64,000 nucleotides of DNA from Melampsora larici-populina 98AG31. Its lineage: Eukaryota; Basidiomycota; Pucciniomycetes; Pucciniales; Melampsoraceae. Position numbers and translations under genes: made by a program. The number at the start of each line of letters is the position of its first letter. Positions within the stretch are counted from its first letter, which is position 1. The notes below the pieces were generated by a model. It was not told where the DNA came from. It saw only the letters and a program-made list of their open reading frames with translations, and did no database searches. Where the stretch lies: assembly GCF_000204055.1 (NCBI RefSeq), contig NW_006768829.1:453232-517231 (forward strand). The letters run 5' to 3'. This document shows, piece by piece, positions 36,537-48,419 of the stretch.

Positions 36537-36547
36537 CACGTGAGTCA
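36537..36547 (-). promoter_or_regulatory. CACGTG E-box next to ACGCG motif (arm A promoter)
   Basis: CACGTG at 36537-36542, about 190 bp upstream of the membrane-protein start and next to a GACGCGCG element. Conserved at the equivalent place in arm B. E-boxes bind bHLH factors and ACGCG resembles the fungal MCB element; binding here is inferred. Confidence 0.35.
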
Positions 36548-36631
36548 TTGTTTTTATTTGGATCATAAATACACGCGAATAAAATACAATTGTACTGATT
36601 GACGCGAGCTGATCAGTCTGTGTCGGATAGC

Positions 36632-37209
36632 AAGACAATAGGATCGACTTGATGTAGTTGGTTTGGACTTTTTGGCCATAAGAATGTTTGGCACCCTTGT
36701 CCAATCCTTCAAGTAAAAAAGTCAAGGCTGATGATTCCAGCCAAACGATAACAACAACGAGAGAGATCTCAATTTCAATGTACGTATCCAACATGATCAT
36801 CACAAAACATAGCAAAAGGTTGAAATGATGCATCTCCAACTGCATGAGCTCCTTCCGCGTCAAGCTTAGATATTGATACCAATGTTTTTCTCGCGTCAAT
36901 TCTCTCTCCTGTTGTCAAGAACTTCAACTCCCTAGCTTTGTAGATCCAGAAACAAATTTTCTTTCATAAATAAAAAGACAGCTACTTCCATGACTTTCCG
37001 AAAATCCTCCCTCACATTACCCGACCTCCAGAAGGAAAAGAATATTGGACCATGTGATTATGCTTCCCTCACGCACGACTAAAGACTTCTTGCAATAAAT
37101 TTTATGTACGCTCAGCATTAAAAGTAATCCCATTGAACAGCAAGATTTTGTTTATTGAAATTTATACAAACAAGGAAAGTCGACTTTACCATTTCATATA
37201 ACAGCGTCG
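36632..37209. other. Intergenic, no gene seen
   Basis: Contains the roughly 200 bp that interrupts the upstream match with arm B. Otherwise only short frames. Confidence 0.35.
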
Positions 37210-37557
37210 ATGAAGAAGGAAGTATTGGAACGGAAGACTTCTCGGATGGAGGAAGAGAGGGATCAGGCGTTGGAGAGGGCCAGGCCAGCAGCGTCAAGGG
37301 GTGCAGAGTAGATTTTGAAGTCGGATAAGCTGAAGAAGATAAAAGCGGATATTGGTAAATATTCTTTGGAGGATGAAGACAAAAGTGATGATGATTGATC
37401 GGATGACGGTGAAGAGAAGAGCGTCAATGCGAGAAAGAAGCTCAAAGGATGGAAAGTGGAGCAGAAGAGGATGGAGATCATAGAAGAAGATGGTTCAAGA
37501 GATGAGTTACGGTCAGATGGAGATATCACATATAATCTGAGAGTAAGAAATCAGAGT
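37210..37557 (+). pseudogene. Coiled-coil protein fragment with two in-frame stops
   Basis: Beginning at an ATG, one frame runs 116 codons of strongly charged, helical sequence (KKEVLERKTSRMEEERDQAL, KSDKLKKIKADIGKYSLEDE, RKKLKGWKVEQKRMEIIEED). It is broken by TAG at 37309-37311 and TGA at 37396-37398. The composition stays protein-like across both stops, so this looks like a decayed exon. The family is not recognised. Confidence 0.5.
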
Positions 37558-39164
37558 AAGGCCATTGATAAGTTGATTAAGAACTTGATTTCCCTAAACT
37601 TATCATTTATAAATCGAGAGCATAGTATATAATATATCACTTGGAAAGACATTTATAGAATTTTTACGTGGTTGGTTTATTGGATCATTGAACAGCACTG
37701 GCAGAACCTATCAAATGATGTAACAGGTACTGTGTTGTCTACTTTTTCAAGCACTTGTTACAGCGCAGTAAAGGATCGTAATGTTGGAGTTGTGGAATAA
37801 TTCTTACCCTTGTAAAACATTGAATTTCATATCTCTGGCTGAGATTTGCCTTCAAGGTGCTGTTATCTTTTTTTGCCAAGAAGTTGATCTTTGATTCAAA
37901 CAAAAAAACTTGAACATTTTCTGGCTACCTTACAATTAGAGTGTCTTCTGTATGCGAGATTTGTGGAGAGAAAGATTAAATAGAGCATAAGCAAACAAGC
38001 CCGTCCCCAGTGCATCTGGAGAACTTCTAAACATCTGGTCAAAAGATTCTGTAAACTACAATTAATTGAGCATTATTCCATGAATCCACTATATTCAAAC
38101 TTATCCTCAGTGTAATCCACACCCACATCCTTCATTCTTGGAGCTACTTTACTTCAATCATCAAATTAGTAAAAATCAGAAAAATGTCAATAAGCCTAAG
38201 TTCATCTCACCAAGGGTTTGCAGTATTTTGAGAAATCCAAGCGGATCTTGATTGATTGATTGTATCATGGTATAGATCAAATGGATGGTATTTGCCCAGA
38301 TGAGCTTCCAATGTTCACTTATCTCTTTTCTTTTGATCTACGGAATCCCATCTTGATCTCTTTATTCTTTTTTTTTCCAGCTCTCCGCACTGGAATTTTG
38401 TGAGGTTTGACACTTGTGAGCGAGAGAAAGGGAGTTTGTTATGAAGTTCAGGTGATCTATCAACAACCTCCACCTTAAAGTCAGCCAAGTAGAATAGAAA
38501 AGAATTCAACTTCTCATTTTGGGAACAAAACAAGTCAATATCTTTGCAAAGAACTTGAAGAAATTCTATACAATCAAACATTTTGATTCTTTCTTCCTCA
38601 ACTTCACTTAAACTTTGGATGTGTATTCACACTATTTGATAATTATTTCAATTCAAGCTTTCAAAAAGTTAGATCAAATCTTCAAATCTTCATTGGTTGG
38701 GGTGACAAAGAGTAAATTCATCCAAATTTTAAGCGGTCAAAAGGTGTATGAGCCAATAAGTGAGCTCCTCTCTCTCAAAAAAAATGCCAGCAAGTCTGCA
38801 GGCTGATCCCACACGAAGATTTCATCTCATGATCAGTTGAAAAGTTAGGGATAATAGTGATCAAGAGGTTTGGATATAATATTACAGTGATGAAAATATT
38901 TTACGATCTTAGATCGGGCATATTGCAGTATTCAGATAATCGGTGGTTCATTGAACATCAAGAGGCTCTGTATGCAAAATCAGACACTCATCCAATTCCC
39001 CTTTGAAAAGTGTCATAACAAGAAATATTCAAGTATAAAGAAACTTTGCTATGTAGTTTGGCTTGTCTCTCTTCAATATGTAAGATAATTTTGTCGTAAG
39101 AAAACTCAATGAAACATCAAGAATTTCAAAAGGGTTTCTATGAAGTTTTGATTTGAAATAGTTT
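37558..39164. other. Gene-poor region
   Basis: No gene supported. An 88-codon minus-strand frame (38315-38581) is the longest and has no recognised domain. Confidence 0.35.
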
Positions 39165-39795
39165 TCATTTCTTTTTATTTGAAGTTGATTTTTTGATACC
39201 TAAGATGTTCTTAGCATTACCTTCACCATAAAACGTATGAGAACTATTGCCTGACATCCAATCTAAATCATCAGTAGAAGTCCCAATCGGTTCTTCTTCT
39301 TTCGAATTTTCTGAAGTCGATGATGATGATGCTGATGATGGGTTTTGATAACGTCTAGTAAACCGACCGACTCTACCGGATTGATCTGCATCTGCTACTT
39401 CTCTTGCAAGTGAAGGATTCCATAAAGGATGATTGGTGACATCTCTTACTAATGTATGATTTGATTTTGGAGAACTAGTGACCATTGTAATTGAAGATCC
39501 ATCTGCTAAAGTGACCTAAAGATGGAAAAGAAAAAGTTAATGAATTATTTGAGTGACGTGTTAAAGAGATTGAATGAATTGGCTACTCGACTTTGTTTGG
39601 AAATCTAGCGGGAGTTTGAGGATAAAGAATCGAAGGTGATCTATCTGGTCTTGGATAAGCTATTCTTAATTTACGTTTCTCACGTCTATTGAAGATTGGA
39701 GCAGTAGGATAAACTATTTGAGGTGTTGATGAAGAAGTGGTTGTGGTTGAGGTAAAGCTTCGAATGGATTGAGTGATGAGATTGAGTCTTTTCAT
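39165..39795 (-). CDS. MRPL36: Mitochondrial large-subunit ribosomal protein bL31m
   Basis: Component of the mitochondrial 54S ribosomal subunit. Two exons (39592-39795, 39165-39515) give 184 residues. A Ser/Thr/Arg-rich leader (residues 1-25) is a probable mitochondrial targeting signal. The family core is VTLADGSSITMVTSSP...VRDVTNHPLWNPS at the start of exon 2, close to fungal Mrpl36. The tail is Ser/Glu-rich with a basic end. The start is Met at 39795 because it opens the targeting leader; a Met 24 codons upstream would prepend a hydrophobic stretch. It is divergent with COG2, with only about 145 bp between the start codons. Confidence 0.8.
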
Positions 39796-39940
39796 GATCG
39801 ATATTGGATTGAGTTGAGTTGAGAAAGAGAAAGAGAAAGAGAAATTTACAAAAGACACACACAGCACTTGTAATCACACATACATATCACATAGCTGTCA
39901 CTTCTAGCTCATCAGATGTTACCAATCTGTGACATGATCG

Positions 39941-42900
39941 ATGATGATCTCATTGCAAAACAAGCAATCAGCTCAGCAGTCAACAAGCAGTCAACAAGCA
40001 ACAATCAGCTCAGCAACAAGCCATATCATGGAATCAAATCAAACTATCAACTCATTAAATCAAGACTTAATCTCAACTGACCATCATCAATCAAATCAAA
40101 ATCAAAATCAACTCATTCCAACTGATGATTCATTCCAATTCGATTCAAATGATTATTCTAATTTACAACTACCAACTCAATCACCATTAACTCATGAACT
40201 CTTTAGAACAAACGATTTCAATCCAGACGAATTCTTATTATCAAGAAGACATACATCTTTAAATGAATTAAGAAACGAATTGAGAACGTATCTAAATGAT
40301 TTGAAATCCGAATTAGTTGGATTGATAAATGAAGATTATGAAGATTTTATTGGTTTAGGAATGGGATTGAGAGGAACAATCGAAAGAAGTATGATTCAAA
40401 TTAAAAAACCAATTGAAGATTGTAAAGAACAAATCCTCGAAATCAAACTCTCATTCGAAGATCAAAAACTTCAACTTGAAAACTTATTAAACGAACGGAG
40501 AAAAGTGATTGATGGTAAAAACCTATTGAAGCTCATGTTAGATTGTCATGAAGCAGTTTGTAAAGTAGAAGAAATGTTATCGATCAAATCTAATGATCCA
40601 TCTTCAAGTCCAACTCATCATCATTCTTTAAACCATCATCATTCGATCAAATCCACCAAATTCAATCCATCCAAACCCTTGAATGATTCTTCATTTGATG
40701 ATCAACTTCATTTTATTCAAGAAGATACCAAACGAATCGAAAGAATCGTATTTGAATTTAATCAAATGCTTTATTTGGTGTCTAAAGCTTCAGATTTGAA
40801 TTATGTTTCTAATCTGAAACCACGCATCGATCAAATCACTCAAGTCTTACATCGTCAATTAGATTCATTACTTGGAAACATTTTAATCTCACCTAAATCT
40901 GATTTGAACAAAAAAGATCGATTGATGGAATGTTTAAGAGCTTATGAAACTTTAGGAGCTGTTAAAGAAGCTGAAGAGTTGATCAAACAAGAATTAGTGT
41001 TGCCTGGATTAAGAAAGGTATGTAAACTTTGTCATTATAATCATCAAAGATTTCAACTTCTTAATGATGCTCTTGTTTTTTTCAGTTGATTCATCAAAAC
41101 TCTTTGAATTCGGGTTCAAGATCACCTGTTTTACCTAGATCACCAGAATCTACAAGGTTTCCAAACTGCCATCGACCATCTTCTCCATCTTCTTCGAAAC
41201 AATTCTTACCATCATTATCATTCACACCTTTACCATTACCTGAAGATCCTGAATTGGTTCCATTACCATTAATGTATAATAAGATCTTAGCTTTCATTAC
41301 TCGTGATTTACATTTAGTTATAGATATTGCTGATCGACAAATCTCCGGTATAAAACATTCTAATCATCCTAACACTGAAGAAAAAACTTTAAATCCAAAA
41401 TCAAAATCATATGAAGTTTTAATCAATTCAATCATTTCACCAATCTTACAATCAATTTCAAATACATTAGGACCTCAAAACTTATTCGCATCTGGTAATC
41501 CCATGAACTTTCATCGAAATTATTCGACTACCACTCTTTTCCTTAACCAATTAGAATCTTTTTGTTTTACAAATCGCCAATTGATTTCACTTAGATCTCA
41601 TCAAGATTGGATTGAATTTAAAAACCGTTGGCAAACAGCTGTTTATGCTCAGATCCGTACTAAAGAAACGATTGGTAGGGTTGAAGAAGGTTTAGCGGAC
41701 GGAAAGGCTGAGGCAAATGTTGGGAGTGGGTATCTTTTGAGGGCGACGGAAACGATTGGGACGGTGCTTGAGACTCTTTGGCGTGATGATGTGTTTTTGG
41801 TGGATCTGACTCATCGGTTCTGGAGGTTAACCTTGATGGTGAGTTTGATCTTTCGTCTCTTAGATCGGATGGCTTATTGATCTTGGGTTCTTGGGATGAA
41901 ATTTGGTTCTTAGACTCTTTCGAGATATTCAACATGGATTTCAGTTGTCACTGTACCGTTTATTTCATCGTCATCAACTGCGCTTGCAGCTCCAAGTCAT
42001 CAATCTTCCAACAATCGAAGCTCATCAGACTTCAATCGGGTCAGTCTACTACACACATAAAAAACCCACTCCATCGTGATCGAAATAAAACCCCGAGAGT
42101 GGACAGACACGGTACTGATTGGTACGTGTTTTGATGAAACTGTTTGGGAATTCGAAAACAATCACAGTTGACAGGTACATCATCCATTAATCGAACTACA
42201 CTTTCTCGACCTAGTACTCCATTAGGAAACTCTACGAATGAAGAAATAAGTGAAGATGAAAGTTTAAAACAAATGTCAAGGATTATGTTGGATATTGGAA
42301 ATTTGAAATCAAAGGTGATCTGTTTGTTTAAGCAATCGATTGAAATCAAATTACCTAAAGTGATCATTGGTCCGAATGGATTGAGTCCTGAAGGTAAGCT
42401 TTCGAATCTTTGTCAAAATTAATCTGTGGATCTTGATTTTGAAACTTATCTTTGACTTTGATTTTTCTGGATTTAATGATTAGATATTTTGATGGGAATT
42501 TTAGAAAAATCAACTAAATTCATACCCGAACTCATTACCAATACATCTACAATCATCATCAAAAGGTGTTCAGAAAAACTAAGGTTAATCAGATCGATTG
42601 GATCGACTGTAAGATTAAATAAAAAAGTACCAGTGACGTTTAATTATTTTATACCTGAGATTTTAAAACCATTAAAAGTTTATATAGAAAAAATCCAATT
42701 ATTAGAAAAGATGAATGAACAAGAAGAAGTTTTAGATCAGATTAAACGTCATTCAATTGAAGAAGTAGGTCAAAGGTATTTACAAATCTTGATGAATTTA
42801 CAAAAAAGTGAAGAGTCTTTAAAGAAATTAAAAAAAGGTAAAAAAGGATTTAATTTGTTTGGTACTACTACTACTACTAGTCACCAACTTGGAAAAGGGG

Positions 42901-43046
42901 CGGAAGAAGAAGATGTGAATGAAAGGAATGTTAAGGTTCAGATTAGGTTAGATGTGAATAGGTTTTTGGAGGATTTAGGTGACTTTGGATGTAGGTTTGA
43001 TGAGTTTAAATGTTTGATTGAATTGAAAAAAATGGTGGAAGGATAA
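39941..43046 (+). CDS. COG2: Conserved oligomeric Golgi complex subunit 2
   Basis: Tethering-complex subunit for retrograde traffic in the Golgi. Five exons (39941-41017, 41086-41838, 41914-42039, 42168-42393, 42484-43046) join to 914 residues. A Gln/Ser/Asn-rich N-terminus (1-85) precedes the COG2 signature: FNPDEFLLSRR, LNELRNELRTYLNDLKSELV, LINEDYEDFIGLG, then a coiled coil to about residue 215. The C-terminal half is helical, with WIEFKNRWQTAVYAQIR (about 525-545) typical of the subunit. Exon 4 starts at TTGACAGGT after a CACAG acceptor; the nearer ACAG site would break the frame. The first Met is used; a second at 40028 would also spare the conserved region. Tails with COG4-like helices are diverged. 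Confidence 0.88.
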
Positions 43047-43825
43047 AAAGAAAATGAAAGAAAAAGTGAAAAAGTGAAAAAGAAAAAAGTTGATGGATTT
43101 TTTTTTTTCGAAAAACTTTTTTGGAATTTGTTGTGAAACGGTTTTGGTTTCGATTTTTTTGTAGCATTTTGGTTGGGTTTATTTTTTCCTATTTTTTTAT
43201 TTTTTTTGTTAAAGCAAAGAAATTGAGTGATGGATGATGATGATGATTAAACGAACTTGATTTGTTTTTCATGTATATGGTTTTGAATTGATGAAGAAAA
43301 TAAACCAAACCCAACCAAACCCAATCGCTTATGTAGATCTCAATTTCATAATCTGAGTGATCTCTTCTTCTCTTTATGGGGGAGGCAAGAGGATTGCCAG
43401 TTGATTACAACATGTCTCTTTTCTTGATATCGAGTTGATATTTCTCAGCATCCAATCGAAAGACTGTACTCTCTCTTTCTCTCCCTCTCTTGAAGCTGTC
43501 CTTTGAATGTAGAATAATACCAACATTACATGTTCACATTGCTGATCAAATTTGAATCTTACATCCTCAAAGCATTTAGACAATTCATAATGATTTCGAA
43601 AAAAAAAGAATCGAACAAAGTCAGAAAAGAAGAAAATGAAGAAAATGAAAAAAATTAACTCATCATGATCATATCAACTTAACTTTATTATATACGATTT
43701 TTTCCTTTCGCAACAAAAAAAGACACTTCCCAAAAAAAAAATTATATGTACACACATTTACAACATACAGAATGATAAGCTTCTCTAAAGGAGAGAAAGA
43801 GAGAGAAAGAGAGAGAGAAAGAGAA
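43047..43825. other. Convergent 3' region of COG2 and GID9 genes
   Basis: About 780 bp between two convergent stop codons. It has poly-T and purine runs, ending with a 'gagagaaagaga' low-complexity tract at 43792-43825 that abuts the GID9 stop. No gene seen. Confidence 0.5.
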
Positions 43826-45759
43826 TTAAGAAATAAACACTCTTCTAATCTCATCCATTCCAAAGACTTGTCCAGTCTTAGGACACCTAATCCTACCTTC
43901 ATCACGTTCGGCCAATTTCTCAAGTCCATCTCTAGAATAAACTCTACCGTTAGGTAAGACAGCCAATCGATCACCATCTTCTACTACTCTACCAGTCAAA
44001 CCACAAACGATGATGGAATTTAAATGATGTGACCAAGGACATTCTTTGGCTAAGACTCCTAATCCGTTCGAATCACAAACCGGACAATCTGAATTGGGTG
44101 ATGAACCTATTGTTGGTAAAGGTTTAGGTGAGTTTAAGTTCGAAAGTAAACTTGGATCATAGTTTTGGGATGTAGAAGAAGAGGTGGTGTGATGATGACG
44201 ATTGATAGGCAGTGAAGATGAACGCATCTCGATATCTTCAGTGTTGGAAGCTTTAAGACTTGATTCATCATGGATGATTGACTCGGGTGTGGGTGTTACT
44301 GAATAACAGGCTGGAAGTTTGAGAGCAGCAAGACCAACCGAAAGTGATAAGTGAAGGAATGGTTGATCAGGAATCGAATGAACTGCGAAAAGTGTGGCTC
44401 GAAAGCTGGCATGTAAATCAGACCAACGGCTTGGATCATAAAGTTTCTGTAAGATCAAGTCAGCGAAGTACTCTTCGATTGAGATAGTAGATTTCAAGGA
44501 TCTAATGACTTACTGCGTATGGAGGACAAGTGGTGTTAGAGTCAAAAGCAAGAAGTGTCACTCCTTGAGCAATCACCGACATATGAGTTTGTTTCCAAGG
44601 TAAAAGTTGTTTAGAGCTATAATTTAAAGCTTCGATAAATCGACGACTACGAGCCAATTCAATAAACTCTTGAAAACGTAACTCAAATTCCAAGGTAGAC
44701 TATAGGAAAACAGAGACATCTGTTGGTTAAGAAGAAATCAATTTGAATTTAACACAAAGGTAGCTTACCTGCATCTTTTTCAGTGCTCCTGCGTTCTCTT
44801 TACACCATGCTAATGCTTCTGTACAGCTATGTGCCACAAGAGCAGATTCGATTCTTGACAGCTCAGCAAATAATGGACCGTCTACTAAAGCCTATACGAA
44901 AGGTGATATTCATAATGATCAAAACCGAAGCCCATGATCAACAAGTGTAATGCTCAAAATCTGAAAACAATAGACATACCTCAATACCAGCGGTTTGACT
45001 TAAAGATTGTGCAGCTTCAGTATAACCGGACCTGAGCATATAATCTACCATATGTCGATCAAGCCTAGTTTGAGAAAAGTTCTTGTACTATTGTGAATGT
45101 ATAATACGAAGAGAAAAATGAACGATTTCGTAAGTTACGGGGGTTGATGATGATATGTCTACAGATGATGAGTTTAAAAGGTACCGAATCAATGAGTAAA
45201 CTGACTAACACATGGATCACTAGTATGTTCAGCAGAATATAAATCTTGAAGATGATCTAATCTAGCTTTGATTCGACCTAAGACTTGACCAGTACCATGT
45301 TGAGGATGATCATAAGTCTCACTAATCTATTTTTCAAAGAAAAGAAAAAAAAAACAAGAAATCAGAAAAGGTTTAATAGAAAACTTCAAGTAAAAGGTAT
45401 TATGAAACTTACCTTTCGTTTTAATCCACGAGCTTTGAGTAAGAGACCATCAATAGCTTTAATCGTTTCTTCTGATCCGATTGAATTCTGTTCGTCTGAT
45501 GAATTCACCTTTGATAATGTTTTACTAACATCTCGAAGACTTGTATTGAGTTTATCAAAATCACGTTCTAAGAGACGTTGAGTTGATCGAAAAGCACTTC
45601 GAAGATTATCAGATGGGACCTATGTGATCATCATCGTCATAATAAAGGATAGGTCAGTTTTAAGAGATCATCAAATAAAGGTAAATGAATGAATTGAATT
45701 ACCTTTAGGAAGGGTTGCTCTAGTAAAAGGATATCATCATGTTTGATTCGGTTTGACAT
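43826..45759 (-). CDS. FYV10: GID/CTLH E3 ubiquitin ligase subunit Gid9/Fyv10 (MAEA)
   Basis: RING-like subunit of the GID ligase, which in yeast degrades gluconeogenic enzymes. Seven exons (45703-45759, 45413-45619, 45210-45326, 44980-45081, 44769-44891, 44514-44699, 43826-44446) give 470 residues. N-terminal helical region with VPSDNLRSAFRSTQRLLERD, then LisH-like LDRHMVDYMLRSGY, CTLH/CRA (ALAWCKENAGALKKMQ, LEFELRFQEFIELARS, ALNYSSKQLLPW), and the C-terminal degenerate RING: CPVCDSNGLGVLAKECPW, SHHLNSIIVCGLTG, LPNGRVYSRDGLEKLA, CPKTGQVF. The Cys-x-x-Cys, His and Cys positions expected of the family are present. A Ser/His-rich insert (about 340-390) precedes the RING. Head-to-head with the gene at 46035. 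Confidence 0.9.
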
Positions 45760-46034
45760 TTCTCATCCAATTGAATTCTGAATGGTAATGTTCAATAGCT
45801 TGAAGAAAACAGAAAGCGTTGATCATCAACAACCCAAAGCTCAACTGAATCCAATCATCCGGATTACCCGAAGATCATGAACCGGAATATCGGATATTCA
45901 GATTTGAAAGCATACTCAGACATACACCCGCGGGGCCAAGACTCAAGCCATCACGGGGGATGGAAAAAAAGGCTTTCCGCTTTCCAGGTCAAATTTTCGA
46001 CATTTTAGCCAGAAAACATCAAGAATTCACCAAG

Positions 46035-46769
46035 ATGACCTCAAATCATTCTCAATCATCTCACGGATTCTTCACAGTAGACCAACCTAACTTTCCACCA
46101 CCATTACTTTATCCTCAATTCGCAGAACCCACCATCTATTTACCAACTTCTGAACCACCGATTCGTTCAAACTTATCAACTATCTCTAATTTCAATCATC
46201 ATCAAGAGTTTAATGAATCTTCTCAAAATCATCCGTCTTCATTACTTCTTAATTCACTTTCGACACTTGGAAAAGATGGCGATGTTAAGTCGGTTAGAAA
46301 GGAATTGTGTATTGTTTTTGAAGAAGTGGAAGATTTGATTCATGAGACGGATGTGGTGTTTAGTAGTATGTAAGTCATGATTGATGATGATGATATCCTT
46401 TAGGTGACTTTGAATTGATGGATCTTTTGGGGGGTTCTTTGATAACACGAGAAAAGTGAACAGATGTATACTTCAGATCCATCACCTACTCTAACGTTTG
46501 AAAGATTAAAGAATTTATTAACAAGATTTGAAAAATTGATTAATGAGATCTCGTTAAGTGGATTTGGTGGATTACCCATCGATTCACTTTATAATCTTCA
46601 TACACTACTCGATTCTAAAGAACGAGAAGTTCAAGAGCTTTATGTCGAACGACAAAAAAGACGTGATGGATCGAATATCGTGATGGGAATCTTACAGTCT
46701 TCGAATAATTCCAATGGGAATACTAATCCACCGGCTATCTTGGTCACTGGAGACTCTGGTGTGGTATGA
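46035..46769 (+). CDS. Unknown coiled-coil protein
   Basis: Two exons (46035-46369, 46457-46769) join in frame to 215 residues when the second begins at AAAAG|TGAACAG; the nearer ACAG|ATG site would shift the frame. The N-terminal third is Pro/Ser/Asn/Phe-rich and probably disordered. The rest is helical (VRKELCIVFEEVEDLIHE, FERLKNLLTRFEKLINEI, LHTLLDSKEREVQELYVERQ). I do not recognise the family; size and pattern are reminiscent of Mediator or kinetochore subunits, but that is only an impression. An in-frame Met at 45960 would add 25 residues. About 275 bp separate it from GID9 on the other strand. Confidence 0.6.
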
Positions 46770-48065
46770 TCTTTCGGTATTGGAATCGATCACTTGGACA
46801 CATGGAACATTTCTTGGCTTACGGATCAAGGAACTACGATAGACATCACCCATCGAGCATAGTCAACATGATGAATCATTGGCAAAACATTCAACATATT
46901 GACCATGAATGCTACCAAAGCGCGCGAGAAGGTTGTACTCAGCTGGATCACATTACATAGGCTCAATGATCGAGGACGAAACTGACCTCAGACAAATCCC
47001 AAGCATACATTCGTGTTTAGTTTATGTAGTAGGCGAAGTTTTGTAAAATATATAGGTTGATATCCATCTTCAGATTTCTTGGACATACAATTTGATGTAT
47101 TCATGCGCTGATGGTTTGTTGAAAGAGTTGTTATTCTGTAATGTATATCACCATTCCCTTTAAGTATCTTTCCAAACAATCTGCTGAGATCATGATCGCA
47201 AGTCCAAAATCAAAGCCCTAGCTGTGCACAGATAGAAACATACAAGATGTTTTACTCCTTGTTTTTTGGACAGCTTTCAAACTACCTGAAGCAGAGGGCC
47301 ATAAGTAAGTATACGCCTATTGAACTTATCATTTTTATGAGATTTTCATCATCTTTTGTGAATTGATTTCGGACTTTGCAATAACTAGAAGAAATGTATC
47401 GAGGCCAAGCCTTCTTGAAACAAGCTCAAAAATCTGACACCGTGATATAATTAGTACGTCTGATAATCTTGTGATATGCAACATTTCCTCACTTCACCTT
47501 TTCCAAGTGCAGTCAAAGCGCGCATTCATCATATCAACCCCTCCGTTCTCCTTGGCATCAGCTTGTACCGTACTCATGCCGGGGTTTTGACTTGGTAAGT
47601 TTGCTGAACAAATTTATTGGCCAGGTAATTTGCATTAAAACCTTTCTCTGACGGTATCTTTCCGCCTTGGACTTATTGTTAAACAGGAAGGGATGGACGT
47701 GGCAAGTAGCAGTGTTCACAGACCAATTCTGCATGCCAATCGTTATATCTAAAAGACCGCAGGTAGCCGCGCCCATCTTCTTATGAATTTGGTCTTTCCT
47801 GTAAGCATTTATGCTAGAGAGTCTCCTATAATTTCCCTTGTATTTTTCACCACCAACTTTTCTTTTCTTCCTACACTTTAACCAAACTCATTCTAGCTTC
47901 CATTTAGATCATTGCCTCGTGTATATCTGTATATCAATTTTGATTCGAGATCATTTATAATCTTGAACATACTTTTTTGTCCAAATCAACCCATTTATTT
48001 CACCTTTTTTTATCCCAATCATAGAAGGACTCCTTTAATCTTTTTCATAACTACCAAGAAAAAAT
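46770..48065. other. Intergenic, no gene seen
   Basis: About 1.3 kb with only short frames. The last 250 bp, T/C-rich ('ttttcttttcttcc'), form the upstream region of the secreted-protein gene at 48066. Confidence 0.4.
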
Positions 48066-48419
48066 ATGTTATCTTATCTTTCACCTCGTTTCATGACTCT
48101 TGCTTTACTCATCACAATGATGTTTGGAGCTTATAATGGAATTCCATGTGACAACACATTACAAAATGAAGCAGGAAGAACGATAGAAGAAGGACCGAGA
48201 CCATTGAATGATTTACCTTCAAGTCAATCAGAATCTCAAGATTTCACTCCTGTAAGTTTGATTCGAATTCTTCTTGGATCATATATCATCGTTTTTTCTA
48301 ATCAGATCTTTTTCTTTTTTGAAATTCATTAGCTTCGAAAACAAAGACCTGTACAAGATCGACTGGTCCGACGAGAAAATGGATCTATGGGAGGATATTA
48401 TACTAAGAAAAATCATTGA
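48066..48419 (+). CDS. Small secreted protein, 90 residues, with dibasic sites
   Basis: Two exons (48066-48251, 48333-48419). The signal peptide is hydrophobic at residues 10-22, with probable cleavage before or near Ile-Pro-Cys (26-28). The mature part is about 62 residues, acidic and Ser/Pro-rich, with one Cys. Exon 2 is basic (LRKQRPVQDRLVRREN) with Arg-Arg and Lys-Arg-like sites that Kex2-type proteases could cut, ending GGYYTKKNH. No CAAX box, so not a typical basidiomycete pheromone. Function unknown. Confidence 0.6.

Larger units (their letters stand above)
35262..36631 (-). repeat. Inverted duplication, arm A
   Basis: Nearly identical in reverse orientation to 53799-55177. It includes promoter, a two-exon membrane-protein gene and about 400 bp downstream. 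The right boundary lies at 'tgtgtcggatag', the left at 'aaaaaccaatacatgta'; outside these the arms differ. A weaker match continues upstream (TGACGCGAG and GGTATCAA motifs near 36870-36895 and 53721-53745), interrupted by about 200 bp in arm A. Confidence 0.9.

Noticed and set aside
36249..36899. 216-codon minus-strand frame upstream of the arm-A gene
   Set aside because: It covers promoter and 5' flank in a frame different from the gene and is not consistently open in the unduplicated part; no domain.
43792..43825. Purine-rich 'gagaaagaga' tract as a regulatory element
   Set aside because: Simple low-complexity sequence at a convergent 3' end; nothing ties it to regulation.
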